From Mongoliitalea lutea (GTDB lineage Bacteria; Bacteroidota; Bacteroidia; Cytophagales; Cyclobacteriaceae): a DNA stretch of 64,000 nt. Each line of letters begins with the position of its first letter. The first letter of the stretch is position 1. The stretch lies in NCBI RefSeq assembly GCF_014652135.1, contig NZ_BMYF01000004.1, forward strand, positions 62,001 through 126,000. Reading direction: 5' to 3'. A program made the position numbers and the translations under genes. Below are positions 8,901 to 16,455 of the stretch, piece after piece. Under the pieces are notes generated by a model. That model ran no database searches. It worked only from the letters and a program-made list of their open reading frames with translations, and had not been told where the DNA came from.

Positions 8901-10124
8901 TTGAACACTTCATTTTTTATAGCAGCCCGATACTTCCGAAGCAAAAAGAAGAAAAACTTTATCACCATTCTATCCATCATTACAATGGTTGGCGTGGCTG
9001 TGGGTGCTATGGCATTGGTTATTGTCCTATCGGTGTTTAATGGTCTGGAAGATTTGGTCCGTGGACTTTATGCTTCTTTTGATGCCGACCTGAAAATTGA
9101 GGCCAGCCAGGGCAAATCTTTCCGAATGGACGAAAGTACCCTTCGAAGTATTGAGGAAGTGGAAGGGGTGTATTTGGTAACCGAAGTAATCGAGGATAAT
9201 GCGCTTTTCAACTACAGAAGCTATCAGCATTTAGCAAGAATCAAGGGGGTTTCTGATAATTACTTAGCCCAGCCCCGCTTTGAACAAGGGTATGTATGGG
9301 GCAAATTGGACTTGGGAACCCAGGAACGCCCACAGGCAATCATTGGAAGAGGTGTAGGGTTCTTCTTGTCGATTGATTTAAAAAATGAATTTGACCTCTT
9401 GCAGGCATATTATCCAAAAGCTCCAAGAAATGCAGCTACCATTGACCCTAGACAGCTTTACAATCAAGGCACACTAATCCCCAGTGCTTTTTTTAGTGTA
9501 GAAAAAGAGTTTGACGATAATTACATCATTGCCCCCCTATCCTTTGTCAGCCGACTCTTAAATTACGGGGATAAGCGAACAGCCATCGAAGTGAGTGTTC
9601 AAGAAGGATACTCCATTCGAAAAGTAAAAGCAGCACTGAAACAACTCTTAGGTGAGGAATTTACAGTGAAAGATACGGATGAACAGCATGCCGGATTGCT
9701 GCGTACCATCAAAATCGAAAAGTTATTTGTGTTTATTACGCTCACCTTCATTTTGGCAGTAGCTTCTTTCAACATCTTTTTTTCCTTATCCATGATGGCA
9801 ATCGAGAAGAAAAAAGATATTGCAATTCTTTATGCCATGGGAGCGAAAGCATCCACTGTCAAAAATATCTTCATCAAACAAGGGAGTATCATCGCATTTT
9901 CTGGGGCGGCAATTGGGCTTGTACTGGGTTTTGTTATCGTATGGCTTCAGGATACAGTAGGATTAGTTTCTATGGGAATTGATTCATCCATCATTGAAAA
10001 CTATCCGGTAAAGATTGTTTGGACTGACTTTTTATGGACCAGTGTATCGGTAATTTTGATAACACTTTTGGCTTCTTACAGACCTGCATTGCTAGCTTCA
10101 AAAGTAAAATCCACAGATTTGTAA
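8901..10124 (+). CDS. LolC/LolE-type ABC transporter permease (FtsX family)
   Basis: Permease of the lipoprotein-release type, thought to extract lipoproteins from the inner membrane with a LolD ATPase. 407 residues: a short cytoplasmic N-terminus (FFIAARYFRSKKKKNF), the first membrane helix (ITILSIITMVGVAVGAMALVIVLSVF), a large periplasmic MacB-like domain (about 55-265), then three helices in the FtsX core ending SYRPALLASKVKSTDL. The only start that keeps the conserved N-terminus is TTG at 8901. No ATPase is adjacent, so the partner is encoded elsewhere. It is probably co-transcribed with rbfA. Confidence 0.85.
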   Translation: MNTSFFIAARYFRSKKKKNFITILSIITMVGVAVGAMALVIVLSVFNGLEDLVRGLYASFDADLKIEASQGKSFRMDESTLRSIEEVEGVYLVTEVIEDNALFNYRSYQHLARIKGVSDNYLAQPRFEQGYVWGKLDLGTQERPQAIIGRGVGFFLSIDLKNEFDLLQAYYPKAPRNAATIDPRQLYNQGTLIPSAFFSVEKEFDDNYIIAPLSFVSRLLNYGDKRTAIEVSVQEGYSIRKVKAALKQLLGEEFTVKDTDEQHAGLLRTIKIEKLFVFITLTFILAVASFNIFFSLSMMAIEKKKDIAILYAMGAKASTVKNIFIKQGSIIAFSGAAIGLVLGFVIVWLQDTVGLVSMGIDSSIIENYPVKIVWTDFLWTSVSVILITLLASYRPALLASKVKSTDL

Positions 10125-10127
10125 CAT

Positions 10128-10161
10128 AAAAAAAGCCGTGAAACAATATCTCACAGCTTTA
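10128..10161 (-). terminator. terminator of the minus-strand tRNA-like transcript
   Basis: On the minus strand: AAAGCTGTGA, an eight-base loop, TTTCACGGCTTT and a T-run. The T-run lies only on this side, so the hairpin serves the minus-strand RNA rather than the permease gene. The same stem with a different loop ends the RNA at 22715-22747. Confidence 0.85.
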
Positions 10162-10191
10162 GTCAATTAACAATAAACCCAAAATAACCAG

Positions 10192-10316
10192 CTGTAGGAG
10201 AAGGATTCGAACCTCCACGAGGCAGTTAGGCAAAACACGAGCTCCATGTTTGCTTTATGCTGTACTCCTCACCCCCGAGACAGGAGGGCTTGTCTGCCAG
10301 TTTCAACACCCTACAG
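10192..10316 (-). ncRNA. class II tRNA-like RNA with 55-nt structured variable arm, copy 1
   Basis: Read on the minus strand it folds as a tRNA: acceptor TGTAGGG/TCCTACA extended by a C-G pair to 8 bp; D-stem TTG/CAA with loop AAACTGGCAGA carrying the GG pair; anticodon stem CCCTC/GGGGG with loop CTGTCTC; T-stem GGAGG/CCTTC with loop TTCGAAT. The variable region is 55 nt and itself folds: GAGG/CCTC, CAG/CTG, then a hairpin GCAAACATG / CGTGTTTTGC. The loop would read GTC (Asp codons), yet the D-arm and long variable arm resemble tRNA-Leu/Ser. No CCA is encoded. Whether it is charged or is a tRNA mimic is unknown. A near copy lies 50 bp upstream in the same transcript. Confidence 0.75.
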
Positions 10317-10365
10317 TATAATGCTTGGGAACCTTGTGTTCCCGTTTTACTTATCATAACCTTTG

Positions 10366-10490
10366 CTGTAGGAGAAGGACTCGAACCTCCACGAAGCGGT
10401 TAGGCAAAACACGAGCTCCATGTTTGCTTTGTGCCGAACTCTCCACCCCCGAGACAGGAGGGCTTGTCTGCCAATTTCAACACCCTACAG
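10366..10490 (-). ncRNA. class II tRNA-like RNA with 55-nt structured variable arm, copy 2
   Basis: Second, promoter-proximal copy of the same 125-nt fold. Acceptor, anticodon arm and the GCAAACATG hairpin are identical to copy 1. Differences keep the pairing: variable-arm stem CAG/CTG becomes CGG/CCG, and GAGG/CCTC becomes GGAG/CTTC with a G-U pair. The D-loop is AAATTGGCAGA and the T-loop is TTCGAGT. All G-U pairs in both copies are allowed only when the minus strand is the RNA. Between the copies lies a small GGGAAC/GTTCCC hairpin. A TAnnTTTG box sits about 40 bp upstream. The covariation indicates selection on structure. Confidence 0.75.
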
Positions 10491-10527
10491 GATAACTCAA
10501 CGGGACCTTTTGTCTTTGTTGATGATC

Positions 10528-10535
10528 CAAAGTTA
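10528..10535 (-). promoter_or_regulatory. -7 promoter box for the tRNA-like transcript
   Basis: On the minus strand the sequence is TAACTTTG, an exact TAnnTTTG -7 motif. Transcription would start near 10520 and give an RNA of about 390 nt to the terminator at 10128-10161, holding both tRNA-like domains. Confidence 0.55.
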
Positions 10536-10708
10536 ATAAAGCGAATCATATTTTAAAATTATTTCAACAAAAAAACTGATTTTTTACAGTATTTTTATTT
10601 TTGTAGATTATTTGTTAGATATTCAGCAAATGCAGTCATTCAATCTACCTTACTATTGAAAAATCCGAAATGAGGAATAAATCCTGTAATCTTTCCTAAC
10701 TTTACGGT

Positions 10709-11497
10709 GTGAAAAAGATGGTAATAATAGGCTTAATCGGGCTGTTTTTTGCTTGTACTAATGAAAGTGCCCGTAATCAAGCATTGATCAATGTGTTTTT
10801 GGTCGATGCACCGGGGGACTTTGATGCTGCTCTGATAGAAATTCTAGGAGTAGAGGTCAGCATATCAGGAGGGAGAACCGGTGAAAGTGTTCAGACATTT
10901 TTCTTACCAAATCTAGCAGGTAACCGACAAATCAATGTTTCTGCTTTGATTGGAGGGGAGCAGTTCTTAATCGGACGAGATGAAGTTCCTGTAGGTCAAA
11001 TTATAGAAATGAAACTAATACTAGGAGAAAACAATCGTGTTCGAATTGATGGCGCCACTGAACCCTTGAGATTTGTATCGGCAGCATCTCAAGAACCAAG
11101 TATTCAAACCAACTTCTTATTGAGCGCTGGAATTTCTCATGATTTAATCATTGATTTTGATGTGCAGCGCTCCGTTACTGGGCAAAGAGGAAATGATTAT
11201 TTCTTAGAACCAGTTATTAGGGCATTTTCTACCAGCAATACAGGAATCATCTCCGGCACCATAAGACCAGCTGGTCAACAGGCAGTATTATATGCTATCC
11301 AAAATAGAGACACCGTTACCAGTACCATTTCCAATTTAAGCAGTGGGCAGTTTCAATTAAGAGGCTTATCCGGCACGTACACTGTGGGTATTCTACCTTT
11401 TAACAATGAACTACGAAGAGACAGTTTGGTCAATATTGTAGTCACTCCCCAAACAGCCACCCAAGCAGGCAATATCAATCTTCAGCCAAGACAGTAA
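10709..11497 (+). CDS. DUF4382 domain lipoprotein
   Basis: 262 residues with a lipoprotein signal (VIIGLIGLFFAC, Cys as lipid site), then a DUF4382-type beta domain recognised from LINVFLVDAPGDFDAALIEI and the following strands, and a C-terminal carboxypeptidase-regulatory-like strand region (IISGTIRPAGQQAVLYAI). Probably anchored in the outer or inner membrane and facing the periplasm or surface; role unknown. The start is GTG at 10709; an ATG at 10718 would give a shorter signal peptide and is possible. The stop codon directly abuts the ribD start, suggesting translational coupling. Confidence 0.8.
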   Translation: MKKMVIIGLIGLFFACTNESARNQALINVFLVDAPGDFDAALIEILGVEVSISGGRTGESVQTFFLPNLAGNRQINVSALIGGEQFLIGRDEVPVGQIIEMKLILGENNRVRIDGATEPLRFVSAASQEPSIQTNFLLSAGISHDLIIDFDVQRSVTGQRGNDYFLEPVIRAFSTSNTGIISGTIRPAGQQAVLYAIQNRDTVTSTISNLSSGQFQLRGLSGTYTVGILPFNNELRRDSLVNIVVTPQTATQAGNINLQPRQ

Positions 11498-12526
11498 ATG
11501 ATGGAAAAAGACTTCGTGTACATGCAACGGGCTTTGGAACTTGCCGAACTTGGACGCGCAAGCGTAAGTCCTAATCCTATGGTAGGTTGCGTGATTGTGC
11601 ATGAGGACCAAGTTATTGGTGAAGGATTTCATGAATACTATGGAGGGCCACATGCCGAACCAAATGCTGTGTTGCAAGTAAGTAATGCAGCTCTATTAAA
11701 GGAATCCACTGTTTACGTAACCCTTGAGCCTTGTGCACATTGGGGAAAAACACCGCCTTGTGCTAATCTTTTGATACAGCATCAGGTAAAAAAAGTGGTC
11801 ATCGGAGCAGTTGACAGCAATCCTTTAGTAGGAGGAAAAGGCATTCAATTATTACGAGAAGCAGGAATAGAGGTCATCACCGGGGTTTTGGAATCAAAAG
11901 TTCGGGAGCAAAATAGGCGCTTCTTTACCTATATGGAGAAAAAAAGACCCTACATACTTCTTAAATGGGCCGAAACTGCTGATGGATTTATTGCCCGTAC
12001 AAATTATGATTCCAAATGGATCAGTAATCCTTATAGCCGGCAGCTTGTCCATCAATGGCGCTCTGAAGAAGATGCGATCCTAGTCGGCAAAAACACTGTT
12101 ATCTTTGACAACCCTTCACTAAATGTGCGGGATTGGGTTGGGAAAAATCCTACAAGAATCATCTTAGCATCTTCACTGGACTGGAATCACCCCTACCATG
12201 TTTTGGATGGTAGCATTCCCACTATCATCTTCAATCAAGAAAAAAATGGAGAAGAAGCCAATACTACATTTATAAAGGTTAAGGATTGCAAAGACATCTC
12301 TGACATCCTTCGACGACTACAAGAAAAGAAAATAGGATCCATCTTGATAGAAGGAGGAAGTCAGCTGCTTCATTCATTTATAGCACTTGATTTATGGGAT
12401 GAAGCAAGAATCTTTCAAAGCACCCAAACTTTCGGCGACGGAATTCATGCACCGAAGCTTTCAGGAACCATCGCTCAGAAAATTGATGTTATGGGGGACA
12501 AACTTTCGATTTATTACAATCATTAA
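11498..12526 (+). CDS. ribD: bifunctional riboflavin deaminase/reductase
   Basis: Catalyses two early steps of riboflavin synthesis: deamination of the diaminopyrimidine and NADPH-dependent reduction of its ribose. The N-terminal cytidine-deaminase fold has the zinc motifs HAEPNAVLQ and PCAHWGKTPPC. The C-terminal reductase domain (about 145-342) has LKWAETADGFIARTNYDSKW and a GGSQLLHSF nucleotide-binding loop. 342 residues is typical. Start MMEKDF directly follows the previous stop; the msrC-like gene begins 3 bp after its stop, so the three genes form an operon. The other rib genes are not in this window. Confidence 0.95.
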   Translation: MMEKDFVYMQRALELAELGRASVSPNPMVGCVIVHEDQVIGEGFHEYYGGPHAEPNAVLQVSNAALLKESTVYVTLEPCAHWGKTPPCANLLIQHQVKKVVIGAVDSNPLVGGKGIQLLREAGIEVITGVLESKVREQNRRFFTYMEKKRPYILLKWAETADGFIARTNYDSKWISNPYSRQLVHQWRSEEDAILVGKNTVIFDNPSLNVRDWVGKNPTRIILASSLDWNHPYHVLDGSIPTIIFNQEKNGEEANTTFIKVKDCKDISDILRRLQEKKIGSILIEGGSQLLHSFIALDLWDEARIFQSTQTFGDGIHAPKLSGTIAQKIDVMGDKLSIYYNH

Positions 12527-12529
12527 TTT

Positions 12530-13018
12530 ATGGCAGAGTCAATATACCTACCAACCAATGCAAGTAAGGCTGAAATCTATCAGGTAATCTTACCTCAAAT
12601 TGAAGCCCTGATCACAGATGAATCAGACCTATATGCCAATCTTGCTAATGTAAGCGCAGTGCTTAGAGAAGCTTTTGGATTCTTTTGGGTAGGGTTTTAT
12701 TTGGTAAAAAACGACCAATTGGTATTAGGGCCATTTCAGGGACCTTTAGCCTGCACTCGGATTAATTTTGGAAAAGGCGTTTGTGGTACAGCCTGGAAAG
12801 AAAAAAAGACGCAGCTTGTCCCTGATGTGGATGCTTTTCCTGGACATATTGCCTGTAGCAGTGCTTCCAAGTCCGAAATTGTAGTTCCCGGTCTCCACGG
12901 AGAAGATGTTTGGTGTGTCCTCGATGTAGATAGTGACCGATTGGATGATTTCGATGAAGTTGATCAACAATACCTCGAGCAATTGATGCAGCTATTGGAC
13001 AAACAAACCATGAATTAA
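12530..13018 (+). CDS. msrC: free methionine-(R)-sulfoxide reductase (GAF domain)
   Basis: A 162-residue single GAF domain that reduces free methionine-R-sulfoxide in the cytosol. The three family cysteines are present: LACTRI, GVCGTAW and HIACSSASKSEIVVP, matching the resolving and catalytic Cys positions of the fRMsr family. It also carries the conserved FGFFWVGFYLV and LDVDSDRLDDFDEVDQ ends of the fold. It lies 3 bp downstream of ribD, so probably in the same operon. Confidence 0.88.
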   Translation: MAESIYLPTNASKAEIYQVILPQIEALITDESDLYANLANVSAVLREAFGFFWVGFYLVKNDQLVLGPFQGPLACTRINFGKGVCGTAWKEKKTQLVPDVDAFPGHIACSSASKSEIVVPGLHGEDVWCVLDVDSDRLDDFDEVDQQYLEQLMQLLDKQTMN

Positions 13019-13169
13019 GATTCTGCTAAAAACCCCGAATAAAACAGATTGTTCATAACTTGTGCAAAAAACCTAAATATTTGTTGGTAAATTGTTGAAA
13101 AATTAGATGCTTATTTTTTGTTTTCTGACTAAAATTGTTCGAAATTTGATAACATCAAGTAAGAGATAA

Positions 13170-13462
13170 TAAGGAGCTTAAAAACTCCGGTAGATTTGAA
13201 AAACTGGTGTAGATCAAGAAGGAATAAATTTCTTAGGAAGTTAAATCTGACAGGTAATGCTGAAATTCTGGAATCTATGATCGCTTTGAAAAAACAAGCC
13301 TTGCGGCCATCTAATGGACCGTTTCAGCCAGTGAAAATTTACCTCCGATTGGGTAACTGAAAGGACTTATGAACTGTAGCTTGACGTAGTTTGGCAAATT
13401 ACGGTTTACCAGGTTACGAAACGGGAACATTTCGACTAGATTTGTTCCCGTTTTTGTTTTTT
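13170..13462 (+). ncRNA. rod-shaped structured RNA, candidate 6S RNA
   Basis: The 450-bp gap holds an RNA whose two halves pair over a long distance: GTA-ATTTG (13190-13198) with CAAATTAC (13395-13402); AAACT (13201-13205) with AGTTT (13388-13392); TCAAG (13214-13218) with CTTGA (13380-13384); a wide unpaired middle; then AGGTAA (13252-13257) with TTACCT (13339-13344) and GCTGAAA (13259-13265) with TTTCAGC (13322-13328); an apical hairpin GGCCAT/ATGG-CC. A closing stem, central bubble and terminal stem of about 220 nt is the 6S RNA layout, which traps the housekeeping RNA polymerase. It ends in a strong terminator on the plus strand. The family assignment is inference from shape only. Confidence 0.5.
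13419..13462 (+). terminator. terminator of the 6S-like RNA
   Basis: Perfect 11-bp stem AAACGGGAACA / TGTTCCCGTTT with a 13-base loop, followed by a run of T broken by one G. The poly-T sits on the plus strand. Confidence 0.88.
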
Positions 13463-13469
13463 ATAGAAT

Positions 13470-13949
13470 TCAGATTAATGGCTCAATCTCAAACATAGCC
13501 TCAATCTCCACAGGAATATTATCGGGTAAGGAACCCATTCCTACGGCACTTCTTACGCCAATTCCATTCTCCTCCCCCCAAATAGTTGCAAATAACTCAC
13601 TGCATCCATTAATTACATAAGGATGTCGTTCAAAGCCTTTCACGCAATTGACCATTCCTAATACTTTGATCACTCTCTTGACTTTATTTAATGAACCAAT
13701 ATTGGCCTTGATAGTAGACAGCATTGCCAAGCCAACTTGCCTGGCCGCTAACTTCCCCGCATCTATACTCATATCCTCTCCAATTCTTCCTACAATCAGA
13801 GAACCGTCTTCCTTCCAAGTCCCATGACCAGAGAGATACAAATGGTTACCAACAATTAAACAGGGCTTATATACTCCAATGGGTTTGGGAGGTGGTGGTA
13901 AAATCAAGCCTAATGATTCAAAATTCTCTTCTGCTGTACGCATAAACAT
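13470..13949 (-). CDS. RidA family protein (YjgF/UK114, enamine/imine deaminase-like)
   Basis: A 159-residue RidA-fold protein; relatives deaminate reactive 2-aminoacrylate and related enamines or imines. Seen: PKPIGVYKPCLIVGNHLYLSG at the start of the fold, the central helix AARQVGLAMLSTIKANIGSL, and the C-terminal GVRSAVGMGSLPDNIPVEIEA, where the Arg matches the catalytic Arg region of active RidA. It belongs to the longer, HPYVINGCSELF-containing subgroup rather than classic RidA of about 130 residues. The start may be ATG at 13949 or 13943. It converges on the 6S-like RNA terminator. Confidence 0.85.
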   Translation of the reverse strand: MFMRTAEENFESLGLILPPPPKPIGVYKPCLIVGNHLYLSGHGTWKEDGSLIVGRIGEDMSIDAGKLAARQVGLAMLSTIKANIGSLNKVKRVIKVLGMVNCVKGFERHPYVINGCSELFATIWGEENGIGVRSAVGMGSLPDNIPVEIEAMFEIEPLI

Positions 13950-14068
13950 TGGTTTTTAAGGAAATTTGGGTTTTAAGATTCACACTATGGATAACGCAAG
14001 AAGCAACTGATGGTTTTTTACCAAGTAACAAGCTATTGAATTAATCGAGGTGACTGCAGGCAATTTAA

Positions 14069-16396
14069 TCAGTTTTTTAAAAGTTTAAAGCTTTTCACAG
14101 AATTATCAGGCCCCTGCAACCAGAAAAAATAGACTCCTTGCATCAGGTTTTTAAAAACTATAGACGCGTCAAAATCTCTCAAATACCCCTCATATAAAAC
14201 TTTCCCTGTAACTTCTGAAACTTTCATGAAAATTCCACTTCTGTCCCAACCGGGTGGAACTTCAATCACCAATAATCCTTCCTTGTAGGGGTTTGGATAG
14301 TATACAATTGTAGATTCTTGAAAAGCCGCAGGAACCCCTTCAAGCCTAAATACATTTGAGAAGGTACTTACTCCATCAAGGTCCACTTGCTCCATTTGAA
14401 AAAATATTCTTTCATGGGGCAGCCTAAGTGAGTAGTTCCATTCGTATTCATTCACTGATAAGCCTTTGGCCTGTACCGTTCCAATACGTTCAAAAGCATT
14501 CACTCCACCAATGGATTTCCTAATATTGAAGTGCGAAGTATTTTTTTCATCCAAAGTCTCCCAAGTAAGCGTGACAACACCATCAGCCCAACGAGCGGAT
14601 TGAGATTGCCAACGGAGAGGCAAGATGGAAAGCACACGGTAGCTGCCAATAGTAAATGTCTGATTATTCAACAGGCTGAAAGGCAACTCCCTCCTAGCCC
14701 AAAGCGTATCATTATCAATAGCAATTAAATTATTTCCAGGGGCCGCCTGCCCATTGCTGACTATCCTTAAGTCTTCCACTTGATCTACAATCAGATTTTC
14801 AGCCGACATACTGACGACCACACTCCCAGTACCACTCGAAAGCCCCGAAAGAGCAACATAGGAATTTAATTGATAAAGTATGGGTGTCCCGTCAGTGTCA
14901 TTGAATCCAGGATCCCAATTTGCACCAGGGATCTCTAGGTATTGTAACTCCAAATTTCCACCAGGAGATTCTCCTACCAAACGAAATCGCCTAATTCCTC
15001 CTTGAAAAATATCCTTCAAAGGAAACGTGGCATTAGTTGGAGTGAGAATCGGAGGTAAATTCAGGTAAAACAAGCGGTGCAAATTTGCCCATATGCCTTC
15101 AAACTGCCGTAAGCCACCCGAAGCAGATTCATTTAGATATAAATCAGCTCCCTCAAAATCCATTACCCCTTCACGCATATATAAAAAGCGCTCGACGTAA
15201 AGATCACCTGAAAAACGCAGGCTTCCAGCTGTTTTGCTAAGTTCCAAGTCGAACAAACGCAGTTCTGTCCCTACCAATTGTTGCTGAGCATCTCCATAAA
15301 ACTGAATATACCCAGCTCCATGCTGAGGAAAATCACCAGTCAACACTGCTAAATCCCCATCTAGGAAGATTGAGTCCTGTAGAATCTTTTGTGCTCCATT
15401 TTCAAATAATAGATTATGATAGTGCTTAGGAACCGTCGCATTACTCATGGTGTTGCGAAGCATGCGTTGCACCCCCGTACCAGCCGAATAGTACACATTC
15501 CCCTCCAATTGAAAAGTAACTACATCAATTAAAGGCTCATTGCCCAACAAAAACATGGAAGCCCCTGCCTTTAGGTGAAATAATGCCCCAGGAACAGAAG
15601 CTGAGCGTTGAATTATAGAAGCTAATGGGTCGGAACACTCAGAAACAAAGGTGGCACCTGACTCTACAATAAAATCTCCATAAGGACCCGCTCCATTAAA
15701 AATTGCTTGATTATTATAAGAAAAAGTGGAGCATGCAGGAATTCCTGCCGTGTTGACTGTTTGGAGGACTGTCCCCGATTGAATAATAAACTGATTGGCT
15801 TTAAATGCTGAATTGACTGTAAGCGTTTGACCTGGATCTGGGTCAAACACCACGGTATAGCGACTATTGGTGGTATTGGCAGACCAAGAAGCGCGATCCA
15901 CCACAATCCTAGAAGCACCTTTGAACACCAACCTACCCGTCTCTGGATAAATCCAGTCCAGGGTAGCATTGGAAACTGTATTGATCGCAAAAAACTCTCC
16001 TATCTTCTGCATTCCCCGTAAAGACCCGTAAATATGCAATTCAAAAGATTGAAGGTTCAACTTTCGCCCAGGAGATGCAGCGCTGAACAAATAGACATGA
16101 TGGGCTTCCTCTTGTTGCACCAGCCGCACTTCATGTCCTTGATCAATAAAAATGGAATTCCCCGCACCCGGTTTGACACTTGCCGCTATCCACGAAACCC
16201 CATCCCAAACCTCCCAGATGGCTATATCTTGATAGTCTCCTGAAGTAATCGTGCGGTAATCTCCAATAACTAAAGGAATCTGCGCATAGAGGCTTTGCAA
16301 ATCAAGACCAAGGAGGACATAAAAAAATCCAAGAATCCTGTAAATTCGCAGGAAACATTTTCTCCGCACCTGATATGTCCTCTTTTGAAAAACCAT
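14069..16396 (-). CDS. large exported protein with type IX secretion C-terminal signal
   Basis: 775 residues: an N-terminal signal peptide (FFYVLLGLDLQSLYAQ), a long beta-rich middle typical of surface proteins with repeated beta-helix or Ig-like strands, and a T9SS type A sorting domain at the C-terminus (starts about 705: YYPNPYKEGLLVIEVP, ending SVKSFKLLKN). It should cross the outer membrane through the type IX system and be attached to or shed from the surface. No enzyme motif seen. Its start codon lies 60 bp from the divergent DUF4105 gene, so the two share a promoter region. Confidence 0.82.
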   Translation of the reverse strand: MVFQKRTYQVRRKCFLRIYRILGFFYVLLGLDLQSLYAQIPLVIGDYRTITSGDYQDIAIWEVWDGVSWIAASVKPGAGNSIFIDQGHEVRLVQQEEAHHVYLFSAASPGRKLNLQSFELHIYGSLRGMQKIGEFFAINTVSNATLDWIYPETGRLVFKGASRIVVDRASWSANTTNSRYTVVFDPDPGQTLTVNSAFKANQFIIQSGTVLQTVNTAGIPACSTFSYNNQAIFNGAGPYGDFIVESGATFVSECSDPLASIIQRSASVPGALFHLKAGASMFLLGNEPLIDVVTFQLEGNVYYSAGTGVQRMLRNTMSNATVPKHYHNLLFENGAQKILQDSIFLDGDLAVLTGDFPQHGAGYIQFYGDAQQQLVGTELRLFDLELSKTAGSLRFSGDLYVERFLYMREGVMDFEGADLYLNESASGGLRQFEGIWANLHRLFYLNLPPILTPTNATFPLKDIFQGGIRRFRLVGESPGGNLELQYLEIPGANWDPGFNDTDGTPILYQLNSYVALSGLSSGTGSVVVSMSAENLIVDQVEDLRIVSNGQAAPGNNLIAIDNDTLWARRELPFSLLNNQTFTIGSYRVLSILPLRWQSQSARWADGVVTLTWETLDEKNTSHFNIRKSIGGVNAFERIGTVQAKGLSVNEYEWNYSLRLPHERIFFQMEQVDLDGVSTFSNVFRLEGVPAAFQESTIVYYPNPYKEGLLVIEVPPGWDRSGIFMKVSEVTGKVLYEGYLRDFDASIVFKNLMQGVYFFWLQGPDNSVKSFKLLKN

Positions 16397-16455
16397 TTTG
16401 CACCAGTAGAAAAGCGAATACTAAAGTTAAATCTTGCTTTTCCCTCTTGAAAAAA

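Noticed and set aside
10192-10490. Two ordinary tRNA-Asp(GTC) genes
   Set aside because: tRNA-Asp has a short variable loop and a different D-arm; the 55-nt paired arm and 8-bp acceptor do not fit.
13402-13415. TTTACCAGGT string suggestive of SRP 4.5S RNA
   Set aside because: The SRP core GGAAGGAAGC and the conserved tetraloop are absent; only one 10-base string matches. RNase P (no GAGGAAAGTCC) and tmRNA signals were also absent.
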